The notes: generated by a model not told the origin, from the sequence alone. DNA of 64,000 bases from Camelimonas lactis (GCF_004342915.1 NZ_SLWL01000004.1:186001-250000), one strand, 5' to 3'. Counted from the stretch's first letter, positions 9,358 to 21,622 are shown. A program made the numbers and translations.

Positions 9358-9978
9358 ATGCCAGTTTCGCTTCTTGACCTGATCGTTCTCGGGGTCGTCC
9401 TGCTCTCGGCGCTGCTCGCGGCCGTGCGCGGCGTCACCCGGGAGGTGCTCGCCATCGCATCATGGGCCATCGCCGCCGTGGCGGCGCTGATGTTGCACAA
9501 GCCGCTGCTGCCCATCGCCTCCCAGCACATTTCCAACCCCACGGTCGCGCTGGTGGCGACCATCGCCGTCATCTTCCTGGTGACGCTGGTGATCGTCTCG
9601 TTCATCACCCTGCGCATTTCCGATCTGGTGCTGGATTCCCGCATCGGCTCGATTGACCGCACCCTGGGCTTTGTCTTCGGCGTGGCCCGCGGCCTGCTGA
9701 TCTGCGTCATCGCCTATATTTTCTTCAGCTGGCTGGTGCCGGAGAAGATGCAGCCGGACTGGGCGCGCGACGCCAGGCTGAAGCCATTTCTGGAAAATAG
9801 CGGCAAACAGCTCCAGAGCATGTTGCCGGAAGACCCCGAAGCCCTCATATCAAAGTATAAAAATCGCCAGAAGGCGACGGAAGGCGGCGCGGAAGCGCCT
9901 CCCGCGGAAGGCGAAAGCGCCAAACCCGCGCCTGTTCCGCCGCCAAACGCCGAAAAGCCGGCCGGTCAGACCAACTGA
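9358..9978 (+). CDS. cvpA: CvpA family membrane protein
   Basis: Encodes 206 residues: four membrane segments (LLDLIVLGVVLLSALLAAVRG, the WAIAAVAALML segment, the VALVATIAVIFLVTLVIVSF segment and the LICVIAYIFFSWL segment) with the conserved CvpA loop IGSIDRTLGFVFGVARG, then a soluble tail rich in Pro/Ala/Glu. CvpA proteins are needed for colicin V production in E. coli and for envelope stability; their exact role is not settled. ATG 9358 is preferred over GTG 9349. It lies upstream of purF, the same neighbour as in many proteobacteria. Confidence 0.9.
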   Translation: MPVSLLDLIVLGVVLLSALLAAVRGVTREVLAIASWAIAAVAALMLHKPLLPIASQHISNPTVALVATIAVIFLVTLVIVSFITLRISDLVLDSRIGSIDRTLGFVFGVARGLLICVIAYIFFSWLVPEKMQPDWARDARLKPFLENSGKQLQSMLPEDPEALISKYKNRQKATEGGAEAPPAEGESAKPAPVPPPNAEKPAGQTN

Positions 9979-10066
9979 CCTTCCGGCAGGCGTTGCGTGC
10001 TGCGGCGTCATGAAGGCATTGCCCTCGCGCCGCAATACCGCCAAAAGCTGGTGAGACATCCAGATA

Positions 10067-10103
10067 TTCAACGACGGGATGGCCCTGCCGCCCCGTCGTT
10101 GAA
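10067..10103 (+). terminator. Hairpin between cvpA and purF
   Basis: TTCAACGACGGG (10067-10078) pairs perfectly with CCCGTCGTTGAA (10092-10103) across a 13-nt loop. It lacks a T run (TGCTTTG follows), so it is either a weak terminator after cvpA or a structured part of the purF leader. A second imperfect hairpin (AACCGGGA / TCCCGGGTT) lies at 10140-10160. Confidence 0.5.
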
Positions 10104-10256
10104 TGCTTTGTAACAACACGACGACAGCTGCCAGGCAGCAACCGGGAATTCTCCCGGGTTCCGGAGTGGTTTATGATGAGCGCCCCTGATTTCACCGACC
10201 ATCGCCAGCGGACGCTGCGCGCGCCTTCCAGCGACGCCAGCCCACAGGGGGACAGC

Positions 10257-11744
10257 ATGAGCTTCGAGGCGCCCCGGGATTTGCCCCAGCGCGATCCGCG
10301 TCATGACGATCTGGACGGCGACACGCTGCGTGAAGAATGCGGCGTGTTCGGCATCTACGGCCACCCGGAGGCGGCGGCGCTGACCGCCCTTGGCCTGCAC
10401 GCCCTGCAGCATCGCGGCCAGGAAGCCGCCGGCATCGTCAGCTATGACGGCGAGCGGTTCCATTCCGAGCGGCGCATCGGCCTGGTCGGCGACAATTTCT
10501 CCTCGGCGAAAACGATCGAGCGCCTGCAGGGCGCGGCGGCCATCGGCCACGTGCGCTACTCGACCACCGGCGAAACCATCCTGCGCAACGTGCAGCCGCT
10601 GTTCGCCGAGCTGGAAGGCGGCGGCTTCGCCATCGCCCATAACGGCAACCTCACCAACGGCCTCACCCTGCGTCGCCAGCTGGTGCGCATCGGCGCCCTG
10701 TGCCAGTCGACCAGCGACACCGAGGTGTTCCTGCACCTGGTGGCCCACAGCCGCCGGCTGCGCTTCATGGACCGCTTCATCGACGCCCTGCGCCAGATCG
10801 AAGGCGCCTACTCGCTGGTGGGCCTGACCAACAAGAAGCTGATCGGCGCCCGCGACCCGCTGGGCATCCGCCCGCTGGTGCTGGGCGAGCTGGACGGCCA
10901 CTACATCCTGGCCTCGGAAACCTGCGCCCTGGACATCATCGGCGCCAATTTCATTCGCGACGTGGAGAACGGCGAAATCGTCGTCATTTCCGACGAGGGC
11001 ATCGAATCAATCAAACCGTTCCCGCCCCAGCCGGCGCGTCCCTGCGTGTTTGAGTACATCTATTTCGCCCGGCCCGACTCCATCGTGCACGGCCGCAGCG
11101 TTTACGAGGTGCGCAAGCGCCTCGGCGAAGAGCTGGCCCGCGAGGCGCCGGCGGAGGCGGACGTGGTGGTGCCGGTGCCCGATTCCGGCGTGCCGGCGGC
11201 CATCGGCTACGCCCGCGCCTCGGGCATTCCCTACGAGCTCGGCATCATTCGCAACCACTACGTGGGCCGGACCTTTATCCAGCCAACCCAGACCGGGCGC
11301 GAAACCGGCGTGCGCATGAAGCACTCGGCCAACCGCGGCGTGGTCGCCGGCAAGCGCATCGTGCTGATCGACGATTCGATCGTGCGCGGCACCACCTCGG
11401 TCAAGATCGTCAAGATGATGCGCGACGCCGGCGCAAAGGAAGTTCACTTCCGCATCGCCTGCCCGCCCATCAAATTCCCCGACTATTACGGCATCGACAC
11501 GCCGGAGCGCGAGAAGCTGCTGGCCGCCACCCATTCCCTTGAGGAAATCCGCCGCTACATCGGCGCCGACAGCGTGGCGTTCCTGACGGTCGACGGCGTC
11601 TACCGCGCCACCGGCTATGAGGGGCGCGATCCGGTGACGCCGCAGTTCACCGACCATTGCTTCACGGGCGACTACCCAACGCCGCTCGCCGACATCACCG
11701 GCGAGGCGCCGCGCCAGCTCTCCCTCCTCGCCGAAGCAGGTTGA
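10257..11744 (+). CDS. purF: Amidophosphoribosyltransferase
   Basis: Encodes 495 residues. PurF makes phosphoribosylamine from PRPP and glutamine, the first step of purine synthesis. The nucleophile cysteine of the Ntn glutaminase domain is C28 in REECGVFGIYGH, which implies a propeptide removed before it. Further motifs are LQHRGQEAAGI, GHVRYSTTG, AHNGNLTN and the PRPP loop VLIDDSIVRGTT. The start at 10257 has AGGGGG 5 nt upstream; an alternative ATG pair at 10173/10176 with GGAG would lengthen the propeptide by 28 residues. The SDR gene follows after 2 nt. Confidence 0.96.
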   Translation: MSFEAPRDLPQRDPRHDDLDGDTLREECGVFGIYGHPEAAALTALGLHALQHRGQEAAGIVSYDGERFHSERRIGLVGDNFSSAKTIERLQGAAAIGHVRYSTTGETILRNVQPLFAELEGGGFAIAHNGNLTNGLTLRRQLVRIGALCQSTSDTEVFLHLVAHSRRLRFMDRFIDALRQIEGAYSLVGLTNKKLIGARDPLGIRPLVLGELDGHYILASETCALDIIGANFIRDVENGEIVVISDEGIESIKPFPPQPARPCVFEYIYFARPDSIVHGRSVYEVRKRLGEELAREAPAEADVVVPVPDSGVPAAIGYARASGIPYELGIIRNHYVGRTFIQPTQTGRETGVRMKHSANRGVVAGKRIVLIDDSIVRGTTSVKIVKMMRDAGAKEVHFRIACPPIKFPDYYGIDTPEREKLLAATHSLEEIRRYIGADSVAFLTVDGVYRATGYEGRDPVTPQFTDHCFTGDYPTPLADITGEAPRQLSLLAEAG

Positions 11745-11746
11745 CC

Positions 11747-12532
11747 ATGACGACAGTGAACCAGCCGGCGGCCGGCCACCCGGCGACAGGGCCGTCCCTC
11801 GCCGGACGCCTTGCGCTGATCACGGGCGCGTCGCGCGGCATTGGCCGCGCCCTCGCCCTCGCCGTGGCCCGGGAAGGCGCGCATGTCATCGCCGTGGCCC
11901 GCACCCAGGGCGCGCTGGAGGAGCTGGACGATGAGATCCGCGCTGCTGGCGGCGCGGCGACGCTGGTTCCCCTCGACCTCACCGACTATGACGGCCTCGA
12001 CCGGCTTGGCCTCGCCATTCACGAGCGCTGGGGCAAGCTCGACATCATGGTCGCCAACGCCGGTTCGCTCAATCCGCTGGCGCCGCTTGGCCATGTCACG
12101 CCCAAAGAGTTCGACACGGTCATGGCGGTGAACGTCACCTCCGTGTGGCGGCTGATCCGTTCGATGGAATCGTTGCTGGCGGCCTCCGACGCCGGCCGGG
12201 CGGTGTTCCTGTCCTCCGGCGCGGCGCACAAGTGCCTGGCTTATTGGGGGCCCTATTCCGCCTCCAAGGCGGCGGTGGAGGCTCTGGCGCGCACCTATGC
12301 GGCGGAAACGGCGACGACCCCGGTGAAGGTCAGCATCGTCAACCCGGGCCCGCTACGCACCCGCATGCGCGCCGCGGCCATGCCCGGCGAAGACCCGCTG
12401 ACCCTGCGCACGCCAGAAGACCTGGCGCCGCACATCCTGCCGATGCTGCGTCCCGACTGGGAACATAGCGGCCTGATCTATGATTTTCCGCAGGATACGC
12501 TGCTGCGCCCGCAGATGCCGGCGAAGATTTAA
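11747..12532 (+). CDS. Short-chain dehydrogenase/reductase next to purF
   Basis: Encodes 261 residues of a classical SDR: cofactor motif TGASRGIG near residue 25, NAG (VANAGS), catalytic Ser in FLSSGAAH, and YSASKAAVEAL with catalytic Tyr and Lys. It is an NAD(P)-dependent oxidoreductase whose substrate cannot be read from the sequence. It begins 2 nt after the purF stop, so it is co-transcribed with purF. This purF-SDR pairing is common in Rhizobiales. A strong bidirectional terminator follows. Confidence 0.9.
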   Translation: MTTVNQPAAGHPATGPSLAGRLALITGASRGIGRALALAVAREGAHVIAVARTQGALEELDDEIRAAGGAATLVPLDLTDYDGLDRLGLAIHERWGKLDIMVANAGSLNPLAPLGHVTPKEFDTVMAVNVTSVWRLIRSMESLLAASDAGRAVFLSSGAAHKCLAYWGPYSASKAAVEALARTYAAETATTPVKVSIVNPGPLRTRMRAAAMPGEDPLTLRTPEDLAPHILPMLRPDWEHSGLIYDFPQDTLLRPQMPAKI

Positions 12533-12546
12533 GTTTCTTCTGCTTT

Positions 12547-12592
12547 CAGACAAATAAAAACCCGGGCCAGAGCCCGGGTTTTTATTTGTCTG
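12547..12592. terminator. Bidirectional terminator between the SDR gene and der
   Basis: A perfect inverted repeat with 20-bp arms (12547-12566 and 12573-12592) and a 6-nt loop CCAGAG. The core is CCCGGG flanked by AAAAA on one side and TTTTT on the other, so it works as an intrinsic terminator for both converging units. Confidence 0.93.
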
Positions 12593-12676
12593 AATTCGTG
12601 ACCGGACGGGACATCGCCCTCTCCAGCCAGACGGCCAGGAAGCGCGCCAGGGATGGCCGGCGATGCGCCTCTCCCG

Positions 12677-14050
12677 TCAGCGCTTTTTCTTCTTGCCCTC
12701 GAACGGATTCGACCCCGTGCGCAGGGACAGGCGGATCGGCGTCCCTGGCAGATCAAAGCTCTCGCGCAGGCCATTGACCAGATAGCGCGTGTAGGAGTTG
12801 GGCAATTCGTTGAGCTGGTTGCCGAACAGGGCGAAGTGCGGCGGCCGCGCCTTCACCTGGGTCATGTAGCGGATCTTGATGCGGCGCCCGGAAACAGCCG
12901 GCGGCGGATGGGCCTCGACGGTCTCGCCCAGCCACTGGTTGAGGCGGGCCGTGGAAATACGGGTGTTCCAGACCGCGTGCGCCTTCATGACCGCCTGCAT
13001 CAGGCGGTCAACACCCTCGCCGGCGAGGCCGGAGAGGGGCACGACCGGGCACCCCTTCACCTGCGGCAACAGCCGCGCCGCCTTCTCGCGCAGTTCGGCG
13101 AGCAGGCCCGGCTGATCGGACACCAGGTCCCATTTGTTGAGGCCAATGACGAGGGCCCTGCCCTCGCGCTCGACCAGATCAACGATGGTCAGATCCTGCT
13201 TTTCGAAGGGAATGGTCGCGTCCAGCAGCACCACCACCACATCGGCGAATTTGGTGGCGCGCAGGCCATCCGCCACCGACAGCTTCTCCAGCTTGTCGTC
13301 GATGCGGGCGCGCTTGCGCAGGCCGGCGGTGTCGAACAGCTTGACCTTCTGACCGCGCCACGCCCACTCCAGCGAAATGGAATCACGGGTGATGCCGGCC
13401 TCGGGGCCGGTGAGCAGACGGTCCTCGCCGAGCATGCGGTTGATCAGCGTCGACTTGCCAGCGTTGGGACGGCCGACGATGGCGATGCGCACGGGCTTGT
13501 CGACCATCTCCGCTTCCGGATCGAAATCCGGATCAGCCTGCTGCTCCGCCGCGTCCGGCAAGGCCAGCATCAGCGCCTCCAGCAGGCCGCTCATGCCCTC
13601 GCCGTGCTCGGCCGACACCGGCACCGGATCGCCAAGCCCAAGGCCAAACGCCTCATAGGAGCCTTCCAGCCCGCGATTGCCCTCCGCCTTGTTGGCGAGC
13701 ACGATCACCGGCTTGCCGGAACGGCGCGCCAGATCGGCGAACGCCTTGTCGGAGCCGGTGAGACCAACGCGGGCGTCCATGACGAACAGGATGGCGTCGG
13801 CGTCATCCACCGCCGCCTCGGTCTGGGCGCGCATGCGTCCGGTGAGGCTGTCCGCGTCAGACTCCTCCAGGCCGGCCGTATCAACGACGCGGAAATGGAA
13901 GTGGCCGATGCGCGCGTCGCCCTCCCGGCGATCCCGCGTCACGCCGGGCTGGTCGTCGACCAGCGCCAGCTTCTTGCCGACGAGCCGGTTGAACAGGGTG
14001 GACTTGCCGACATTCGGCCGCCCGATGATGGCGACCAGGGGAAGGGTCAT
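12677..14050 (-). CDS. der: Ribosome-assembly GTPase Der (EngA)
   Basis: Encodes 457 residues with the two tandem GTPase domains unique to Der: GRPNVGKST with DQPGVTRD and DTAGLEE in the first; GRPNAGKST with [18 protein letters not shown] and LNKWD in the second; then the KH-like C-terminal domain ([21 protein letters not shown]). It acts in 50S subunit maturation. The tail ends in a short basic run (GKKKKR). It lies downstream of the TPR-like membrane gene on the same strand, about 145 nt away. Confidence 0.97.
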   Translation of the reverse strand: MTLPLVAIIGRPNVGKSTLFNRLVGKKLALVDDQPGVTRDRREGDARIGHFHFRVVDTAGLEESDADSLTGRMRAQTEAAVDDADAILFVMDARVGLTGSDKAFADLARRSGKPVIVLANKAEGNRGLEGSYEAFGLGLGDPVPVSAEHGEGMSGLLEALMLALPDAAEQQADPDFDPEAEMVDKPVRIAIVGRPNAGKSTLINRMLGEDRLLTGPEAGITRDSISLEWAWRGQKVKLFDTAGLRKRARIDDKLEKLSVADGLRATKFADVVVVLLDATIPFEKQDLTIVDLVEREGRALVIGLNKWDLVSDQPGLLAELREKAARLLPQVKGCPVVPLSGLAGEGVDRLMQAVMKAHAVWNTRISTARLNQWLGETVEAHPPPAVSGRRIKIRYMTQVKARPPHFALFGNQLNELPNSYTRYLVNGLRESFDLPGTPIRLSLRTGSNPFEGKKKKR

Positions 14051-14130
14051 GATGGCGCGCCGGCGGTTGGGCGTTCTGCGGCGCGACGATCCGCCAGCAC
14101 GCGAGAAACGCGGTTACAAAAATGGCTTAT

Positions 14131-14152
14131 GGGTCCCGCCATGGCGGGACCC
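14131..14152. repeat. Perfect 22-bp palindrome between the TPR gene and der
   Basis: GGGTCCCGCC followed directly by ATGGCGGGACCC forms a perfect palindrome. Direct repeats CGGTTACA lie on both sides (14111-14118 and 14152-14159). It may be a small dispersed palindromic element or a processing hairpin in the TPR-der transcript. Confidence 0.7.
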
Positions 14153-14195
14153 GGTTACAGGGCGCCAGTGTGGCGCGAGAAAACTGGCGAAGGTC

Positions 14196-14948
14196 TTAAC
14201 GCGGCGCCGGGCCGCCGGAAGGCCGGGCCGGCGTCAGCTGCGGCTGCGGCGCGTTGAACAGGGATGGCGAATCGGCTGCCGGCGCCGCCGCGGCGATCAC
14301 GGGACCGGCGGCGGCCAGTTCCATGAATAGCTGGGCGCGGCGACGCAGGGACTGCGGCGCCTCACCGTCGACGGCGACCTGGGCGAACCAGCGCCCCGCC
14401 TCTTCCAGCTTGCCAGCCTTCATCCAGGCAAGACCAATCAGCTCGCGCGCCTGATTGCGCCAGACGTGATTGGGAGCGGCAAGACCCTCCAGACGTTTCA
14501 CGATCGCCTCCGGCGACGCCATGTCGACGTCGATGGTGGCGGCGCGGATGCGCGCCATATCCCGCAAGGCGGGATCCAGCGAACTGTCAGCCGCCAACGC
14601 ATCGAACGCGGCGATGGCCGCCGCCTTGTCCGTGGCTGCTTTCTGGCTGGCAAGGCGGAAGCGGGCCAGCGTCCTGTAACCGCCCGCCGACTGACCCGCA
14701 ATGGCCTCAAGCGCGCGGACGCCCGCGGCCGCGTCGCCGCCATCGCGAAGCTGTTTCACCGCCTGCTCGAAGGCGACGCCGGCGTCCGCAGCCTGTTGGG
14801 AGGCGCGATATTCCATGAACCGCCAGCCGCCGACGCCCAGAATGACAACCAGGGCGACGACCGCCGCCACGCCGCCATAACGGCGCGCCAGGTCGGCGGC
14901 GCGGTCGCGCCTGAGGTCCTCATCGATTTCGCGGAAGATATCGCTCAT
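14196..14948 (-). CDS. TPR-like membrane-anchored protein
   Basis: Encodes 250 residues: a cytoplasmic N-terminus (MSDIFREIDEDLRRDRAADL), one membrane helix (about residues 25-42), then helical repeats resembling the tetratricopeptide protein family that includes YfgM. Key segments are AFEQAVKQLRDG, YRTLARFRLASQKAA and ELIGLAWMKAGKLEEAGRWFAQV. The C-terminal 40 residues are Pro/Ala-rich. In E. coli YfgM assists secretion at SecYEG and lies beside bamB and der; position next to der fits this family. The exact role here is inferred. Confidence 0.8.
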   Translation of the reverse strand: MSDIFREIDEDLRRDRAADLARRYGGVAAVVALVVILGVGGWRFMEYRASQQAADAGVAFEQAVKQLRDGGDAAAGVRALEAIAGQSAGGYRTLARFRLASQKAATDKAAAIAAFDALAADSSLDPALRDMARIRAATIDVDMASPEAIVKRLEGLAAPNHVWRNQARELIGLAWMKAGKLEEAGRWFAQVAVDGEAPQSLRRRAQLFMELAAAGPVIAAAAPAADSPSLFNAPQPQLTPARPSGGPAPR

Positions 14949-15129
14949 CTGGCTCGCGGTCCGGTGTCAAAAGGAAACATCCTGGCGGCCTGGCGGCCCC
15001 CGGGAGTCGCCAGCATTTCTTTCATTCTGGCGGAAGCTGAGGCCTTAACACAGACGGTCGCGTTAAGCGACCCCGGCGCTTCCTGGCCGGGGCCGGACCA
15101 TCAGATCAGGGGCGCCCCGCGCTTCGCCT

Positions 15130-15957
15130 TCAGCTTTTGGCCTGCTTCTTGGGATAGGTGTGCTCTTTCGCCGGGAAAGCGCGCGAGCGCACCTCATCGG
15201 CGTAGGCCTCCACGGCGCTGGCGATGGCCGGGCCGAGATCGGCGTAGCGCTTGACGAACTTCGGCACCCACGGGCTGAGGCCCAGCATGTCCTCCAGCAC
15301 CAGCACCTGGCCATCGCAGGCGTTGGAGGCGCCAATGCCGATGGTCGGCACGTCGATATCGGCGGTGATCTTGGCGGCCAGCGGCTCCGCCACCGCCTCG
15401 ATCACGATGGCGCTGGCGCCAGCCCCGGCAATGGCCCGGGCGTCCGCCTCGATCTCCGGCCAGTCAGCCTCGTCGCGACCGCGGGCGCGGAACGAGCCGA
15501 AGGTATTGATGGACTGGGGGGTCATGCCGATGTGGCCGATGACCGGGATGCCGCGCCGGGTGAGGAAGGCCACCGTCTCGGCCATCAGCACGCCGCCCTC
15601 CAGCTTGACGGCGCCGCACCCGGTTTCCTTGATGATGCGCGCGGCGGAGCGGAACGCCTGCTGCGGGCTCTCCTCATAGGAGCCGAACGGCATGTCAACG
15701 GTGACCAGCGCCCGGGACGAGCCGCGCATCACCGCCAGGCCCTGCAGGATCATCATATCCAGCGTCACCGGCACCGTGGATGGCAGGCCATGCATCACCA
15801 TGCCGAGCGAATCGCCGACCAGGATCATGTCGCAGAACCGGTCGAGCAGGCCGGCCGTGTGTGCGTGATAGGAGGTGAGCGACACGATCGGCTCGCCGCC
15901 CTTGCGCGCCCGCAGATCCGGAGCCGTGATGCGCTTGATTTCAGATTGAAGTGACAT
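15130..15957 (-). CDS. panB: 3-methyl-2-oxobutanoate hydroxymethyltransferase
   Basis: Encodes 275 residues. PanB transfers a hydroxymethyl group from 5,10-methylene-THF to ketoisovalerate to give ketopantoate for pantothenate and CoA. Family motifs are [51 protein letters not shown] and TIGIGAS...[10 protein letters not shown]. The N-terminus [20 protein letters not shown] is typical in the group. No panC is adjacent. The next gene upstream on the same strand is the NnrU-like gene, 94 nt away. Confidence 0.96.
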   Translation of the reverse strand: MSLQSEIKRITAPDLRARKGGEPIVSLTSYHAHTAGLLDRFCDMILVGDSLGMVMHGLPSTVPVTLDMMILQGLAVMRGSSRALVTVDMPFGSYEESPQQAFRSAARIIKETGCGAVKLEGGVLMAETVAFLTRRGIPVIGHIGMTPQSINTFGSFRARGRDEADWPEIEADARAIAGAGASAIVIEAVAEPLAAKITADIDVPTIGIGASNACDGQVLVLEDMLGLSPWVPKFVKRYADLGPAIASAVEAYADEVRSRAFPAKEHTYPKKQAKS

Positions 15958-16051
15958 GGAACCAGCCTCGCAACAAACGGGATGAGCTCGGGCGCCACGG
16001 ACAGGGGATCGCGCGGCAGGGGCAGCGGCGGAACGTCAGTCCGCGTCTGTC

Positions 16052-16621
16052 TCAGGACAGCAGGGGAACACCGATCAGCAGGGCGTGCAGACGGGTAAGC
16101 ATCAGCGCCCACAGCGCCACGCCGCCCACAACGGCGGCCGCGTCCGCAACCCATGACGGGTTGGCGACGACGGCCCGCTCGCCATGGCGTTTCGCGGCGA
16201 TGCGCGCCAGCACCGCCCAGACCAGGAAGGAGCCGAACAGCAGAATGCCGCCCAGATCGCCATTGGCGAGCAGATGCGCCAGGGCCCAGAACTTGATCGC
16301 CGCCAGAATGGGGTGGCCAAGACGCGCCTTGATGTAGCCAGGCAGAAAGCCGGCGATGAGCAGGATGAACACCGGCAAATTAATGAGAAACGCCAGGTGG
16401 CGCGTCCAGACCGGCGGATGCCACAGCTGGATATAGCCGGCCTCACGGTAGTCGTGGAAACCCCAGACGATGAGCACGAGACCGGCGAGGGCCAGAAAGC
16501 TGACGACGCCACGATAGCCCATCATGCCCCACGAAGCGCGCAGACGGTCGCGCAGTCCCCGGGCGATGGCGGGGACATGAGCGGCGAAGAACAGGATCAG
16601 ACCTGCAACCAGCTTGAACAT
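16052..16621 (-). CDS. NnrU family membrane protein
   Basis: Encodes 189 residues with five or six membrane helices. FFAAHVPAIARGLRDRL, WGMMGYRGVVSFLAL, LGHPILAAIKFWALAHLLANGDLG and GSFLVWAVLARIAAKRH match the NnrU family. The first NnrU was linked to nitrite and nitric oxide metabolism in Rhodobacter, but most members occur outside denitrification loci and have no proven reaction. No nir/nor genes are near. It could share a transcript with panB downstream. Confidence 0.82.
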   Translation of the reverse strand: MFKLVAGLILFFAAHVPAIARGLRDRLRASWGMMGYRGVVSFLALAGLVLIVWGFHDYREAGYIQLWHPPVWTRHLAFLINLPVFILLIAGFLPGYIKARLGHPILAAIKFWALAHLLANGDLGGILLFGSFLVWAVLARIAAKRHGERAVVANPSWVADAAAVVGGVALWALMLTRLHALLIGVPLLS

Positions 16622-16962
16622 TCAGCCTCCGGCGAACCGGCCCCCTGTCGAAAGCATGATCACGGCGCGCGCCGCCCGAATGCCGCCGCCAACGCCGGGT
16701 TCTGGTCCCGCGGACAGGGACCGACGCGCCAGCGCGCTCCAGAACAAAACCGCATACTGTTTAAAGCACCAACCTGATCGCGCAACCCTGCTCGCGGAAG
16801 CTTTCTTGCGCGCCCGCCCGGTTTGCGGGACGATTGGTTGTCAAAATCCGCCCGACTTTGATGGGGGGCGGCGTTCTGGCGAAAAACATCGCCGCGCTGC
16901 TGACGCATGCAACCAAAAGCTGCGACCGGACGTTGACTGGTCACATGGAAGGAGCGCTTGCA
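16622..16962. other. Intergenic region before the GlsB-like gene
   Basis: About 340 bp between divergent genes, containing the leader and promoters of both. I see no convincing promoter hexamers, RNA gene or reading frame. Confidence 0.35.
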
Positions 16963-17214
16963 ATGGAAACTGCCCAGATTGGCTGGATCGCCGCCATCAT
17001 CGTCGGTGGCTTCGCCGGTTGGTTCGCTTCAATGTTCATGAAGAGCGACACCGGCGTTCTGCTGAATATCGTGCTCGGCATCGTCGGCGCGGCCGTCGCC
17101 AACCTGTTGCTGGGCCTGGTCGGCGTGGGGCTTGGCGGCTGGCTTGGCTATCTGATCGCCGGTTTCATCGGCGCCTGCATCCTGATCGCCATCGCCCGGG
17201 CCGTGCGACGATAA
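16963..17214 (+). CDS. GlsB/YeaQ/YmgE family small membrane protein
   Basis: Encodes 83 residues with three glycine-rich membrane helices (WIAAIIVGGFAGWFASMFM, VLLNIVLGIVGAAVANLLLG and the LGYLIAGFIGACILIAIAR segment). This is the transglycosylase-associated family (YeaQ, YmgE, GlsB), whose members are often induced by stress; their function is not known. ATG 16963 has GGAAGGAG 8 nt upstream, which favours it over an ATG at 16945. A bidirectional terminator follows. Confidence 0.88.
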   Translation: METAQIGWIAAIIVGGFAGWFASMFMKSDTGVLLNIVLGIVGAAVANLLLGLVGVGLGGWLGYLIAGFIGACILIAIARAVRR

Positions 17215-17262
17215 GGGCGTCGGGCGACAACGCCCTCGCAGCCATGGCCGTCAGCTGAACAA

Positions 17263-17294
17263 AAAAGGCCTGGATGCACGCATCCAGGCCTTTT
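17263..17294. terminator. Bidirectional terminator between the GlsB-like gene and alaS
   Basis: AAAAGGCCTGGATG (17263-17276) pairs with CATCCAGGCCTTTT (17281-17294) around a 4-nt CACG loop. The A and T tails serve both converging transcripts. Confidence 0.93.
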
Positions 17295-17346
17295 CCAGCT
17301 CCCAACTTTCCCGGCCCCTGATCAGGCGGCGAAAATCGCGTCAGAC

Positions 17347-19995
<2,649 letters not shown>

Positions 19996-20240
19996 CAGAA
20001 ACACGCACTCGGGACAGATGCAGGACAGCCGGTCGCCGCCCCTTCAGCACACGTCTTCTAGTGAGGCGACGCGCCCTTGTCGAGATTGGAAACCGGGGCG
20101 ATACGCCAACGGCTCACATGCAGCCGGCAATCCGCCGCCAGGGGCGGGGAGAGCGTGGAGCCTCATGAGCGCAGAGCCTCGCGGGAACCATGCCGGCAAT
20201 GACCATGCTGGCGGCCGGTCCTGGCGGAATAAGACGGAAA

Positions 20241-20266
20241 CGCCGGCGGATCATCATCCGCCGGCG
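20241..20266 (-). terminator. Probable terminator after recA
   Basis: CGCCGGCGGA / TCCGCCGGCG with a 6-nt spacer lies 6 nt beyond the recA stop. On the minus strand it is followed by TTTCCGTCTTATT, a weak T-rich tail. Confidence 0.65.
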
Positions 20267-20272
20267 TCAGGA

Positions 20273-21358
20273 TCAGGCTTCGCCCTCATCCAGTTCATCG
20301 TCTGAAGGCTCGATATTCTCCAGAATACGCTCGGCGAGGAGGCCTGCATTCTGGCGGATGGCTGCCTCGATGCGGTCGGCGATCTCCGGGTTTTGCCGCA
20401 GGAATGTCTTGGCGTTTTCGCGCCCCTGCCCCAGACGCTGGCTGTCGTAGGAGAACCAGGCGCCTGACTTGTCGACGATGCCGCCCTTGACGCCCAGATC
20501 GATCAATTCCCCAAGCTTGGAAATGCCCTCGCCATACATGATGTCGAATTCGACCTGCTTGAACGGCGGCGCCACCTTGTTCTTCACCACCTTGACGCGC
20601 GTCGAATTGCCGGTGACCTCATCACGATCCTTGATCGCGCCGGTCCGGCGAATGTCGAGGCGGACCGAAGCATAGAACTTGAGCGCGTTGCCGCCCGTCG
20701 TGGTCTCCGGCGAACCGTACATCACGCCGATCTTCATGCGAATCTGGTTGATGAAGATGACCATGGTGTTGGAGCGCGAGATGGAGCCGGTGAGCTTGCG
20801 CAGGGCCTGGCTCATCAGGCGCGCCTGGAGACCAGGCTGCACCTCGCCCATCTCACCTTCGATCTCGGCGCGCGGCGTCAGGGCCGCCACCGAGTCGATG
20901 ACCAGCACGTCGATGGCGCCGGAGCGCACCAGGGTATCGGCGATTTCGAGCGCCTGCTCACCCGTGTCCGGCTGGGAAATCAGCAGGTCATCCAGCTTGA
21001 CGCCCAATTTGCGGGCGTACACCGGATCCAGCGCATGTTCGGCGTCGACGAAGGCGCAAACACCGCCCTTTTTCTGGGCCTCGGCGATGGTGTGCAACGC
21101 CAGCGTGGTCTTGCCGGACGATTCGGGGCCATAAACCTCGATAATGCGACCACGCGGCAGGCCGCCAACGCCCAGGGCGATATCGAGCCCGAGAGAACCG
21201 GTGGACACCGTTTCAATCTCGACGGGGCGGTCGTTCTTGCCAAGGCGCATGATGGAGCCTTTGCCAAACGACCGCTCGATCTGGGAAAGCGCTGCGTCGA
21301 GCGCCTTTGTCTTGTCCATGGAGGAACCTTCAACGAGCCTGAGCGCGGATTGCGACAT
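20273..21358 (-). CDS. recA: Recombinase RecA
   Basis: Encodes 361 residues: Walker A GPESSGKT (77-84), [10 protein letters not shown], Walker B-like [15 protein letters not shown], loop-2 region [20 protein letters not shown], ending in an acidic tail [12 protein letters not shown]. RecA drives strand exchange and stimulates LexA self-cleavage. A GTTC-N7-GTTC SOS box lies about 75 nt upstream of the ATG, so it is expected to be LexA-regulated. cckA lies upstream and alaS downstream on the same strand. Confidence 0.99.
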   Translation of the reverse strand: MSQSALRLVEGSSMDKTKALDAALSQIERSFGKGSIMRLGKNDRPVEIETVSTGSLGLDIALGVGGLPRGRIIEVYGPESSGKTTLALHTIAEAQKKGGVCAFVDAEHALDPVYARKLGVKLDDLLISQPDTGEQALEIADTLVRSGAIDVLVIDSVAALTPRAEIEGEMGEVQPGLQARLMSQALRKLTGSISRSNTMVIFINQIRMKIGVMYGSPETTTGGNALKFYASVRLDIRRTGAIKDRDEVTGNSTRVKVVKNKVAPPFKQVEFDIMYGEGISKLGELIDLGVKGGIVDKSGAWFSYDSQRLGQGRENAKTFLRQNPEIADRIEAAIRQNAGLLAERILENIEPSDDELDEGEA

Positions 21359-21433
21359 TGTCCTGTCCCTTATGGCACGACGCGTCGGACGGCTTCAACG
21401 CGTTGTTTGTACTCTCTATGTTCCATGTAGCAT

Positions 21434-21448
21434 GTTCGATATATGTTC
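21434..21448 (-). promoter_or_regulatory. LexA (SOS) box of recA
   Basis: GTTCGATATATGTTC, which is GTTC-N7-GTTC, the alphaproteobacterial LexA site (GAAC-N7-GAAC on the recA strand). A third GTTC occurs at 21420-21423. On the recA strand a TTGAGA hexamer overlaps it, followed 17 nt later by TACATG, a possible promoter, so LexA binding would block it. Confidence 0.88.
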
Positions 21449-21622
21449 TCAACTTCATATTGATGAAAAAGGCATTTTTCCTGCAAACGTCCATCACGTA
21501 AGGGCACGGGCGGCGGGATGGGGCAATCTGGCGCCGACATCGCGGCTGCGCCAGATTCGGGCCCAGCATCGCGGCGTGAAGCATGGATGTTTTCGCCCAC
21601 GCGTCGCCGCCTGGCCCGGCTT

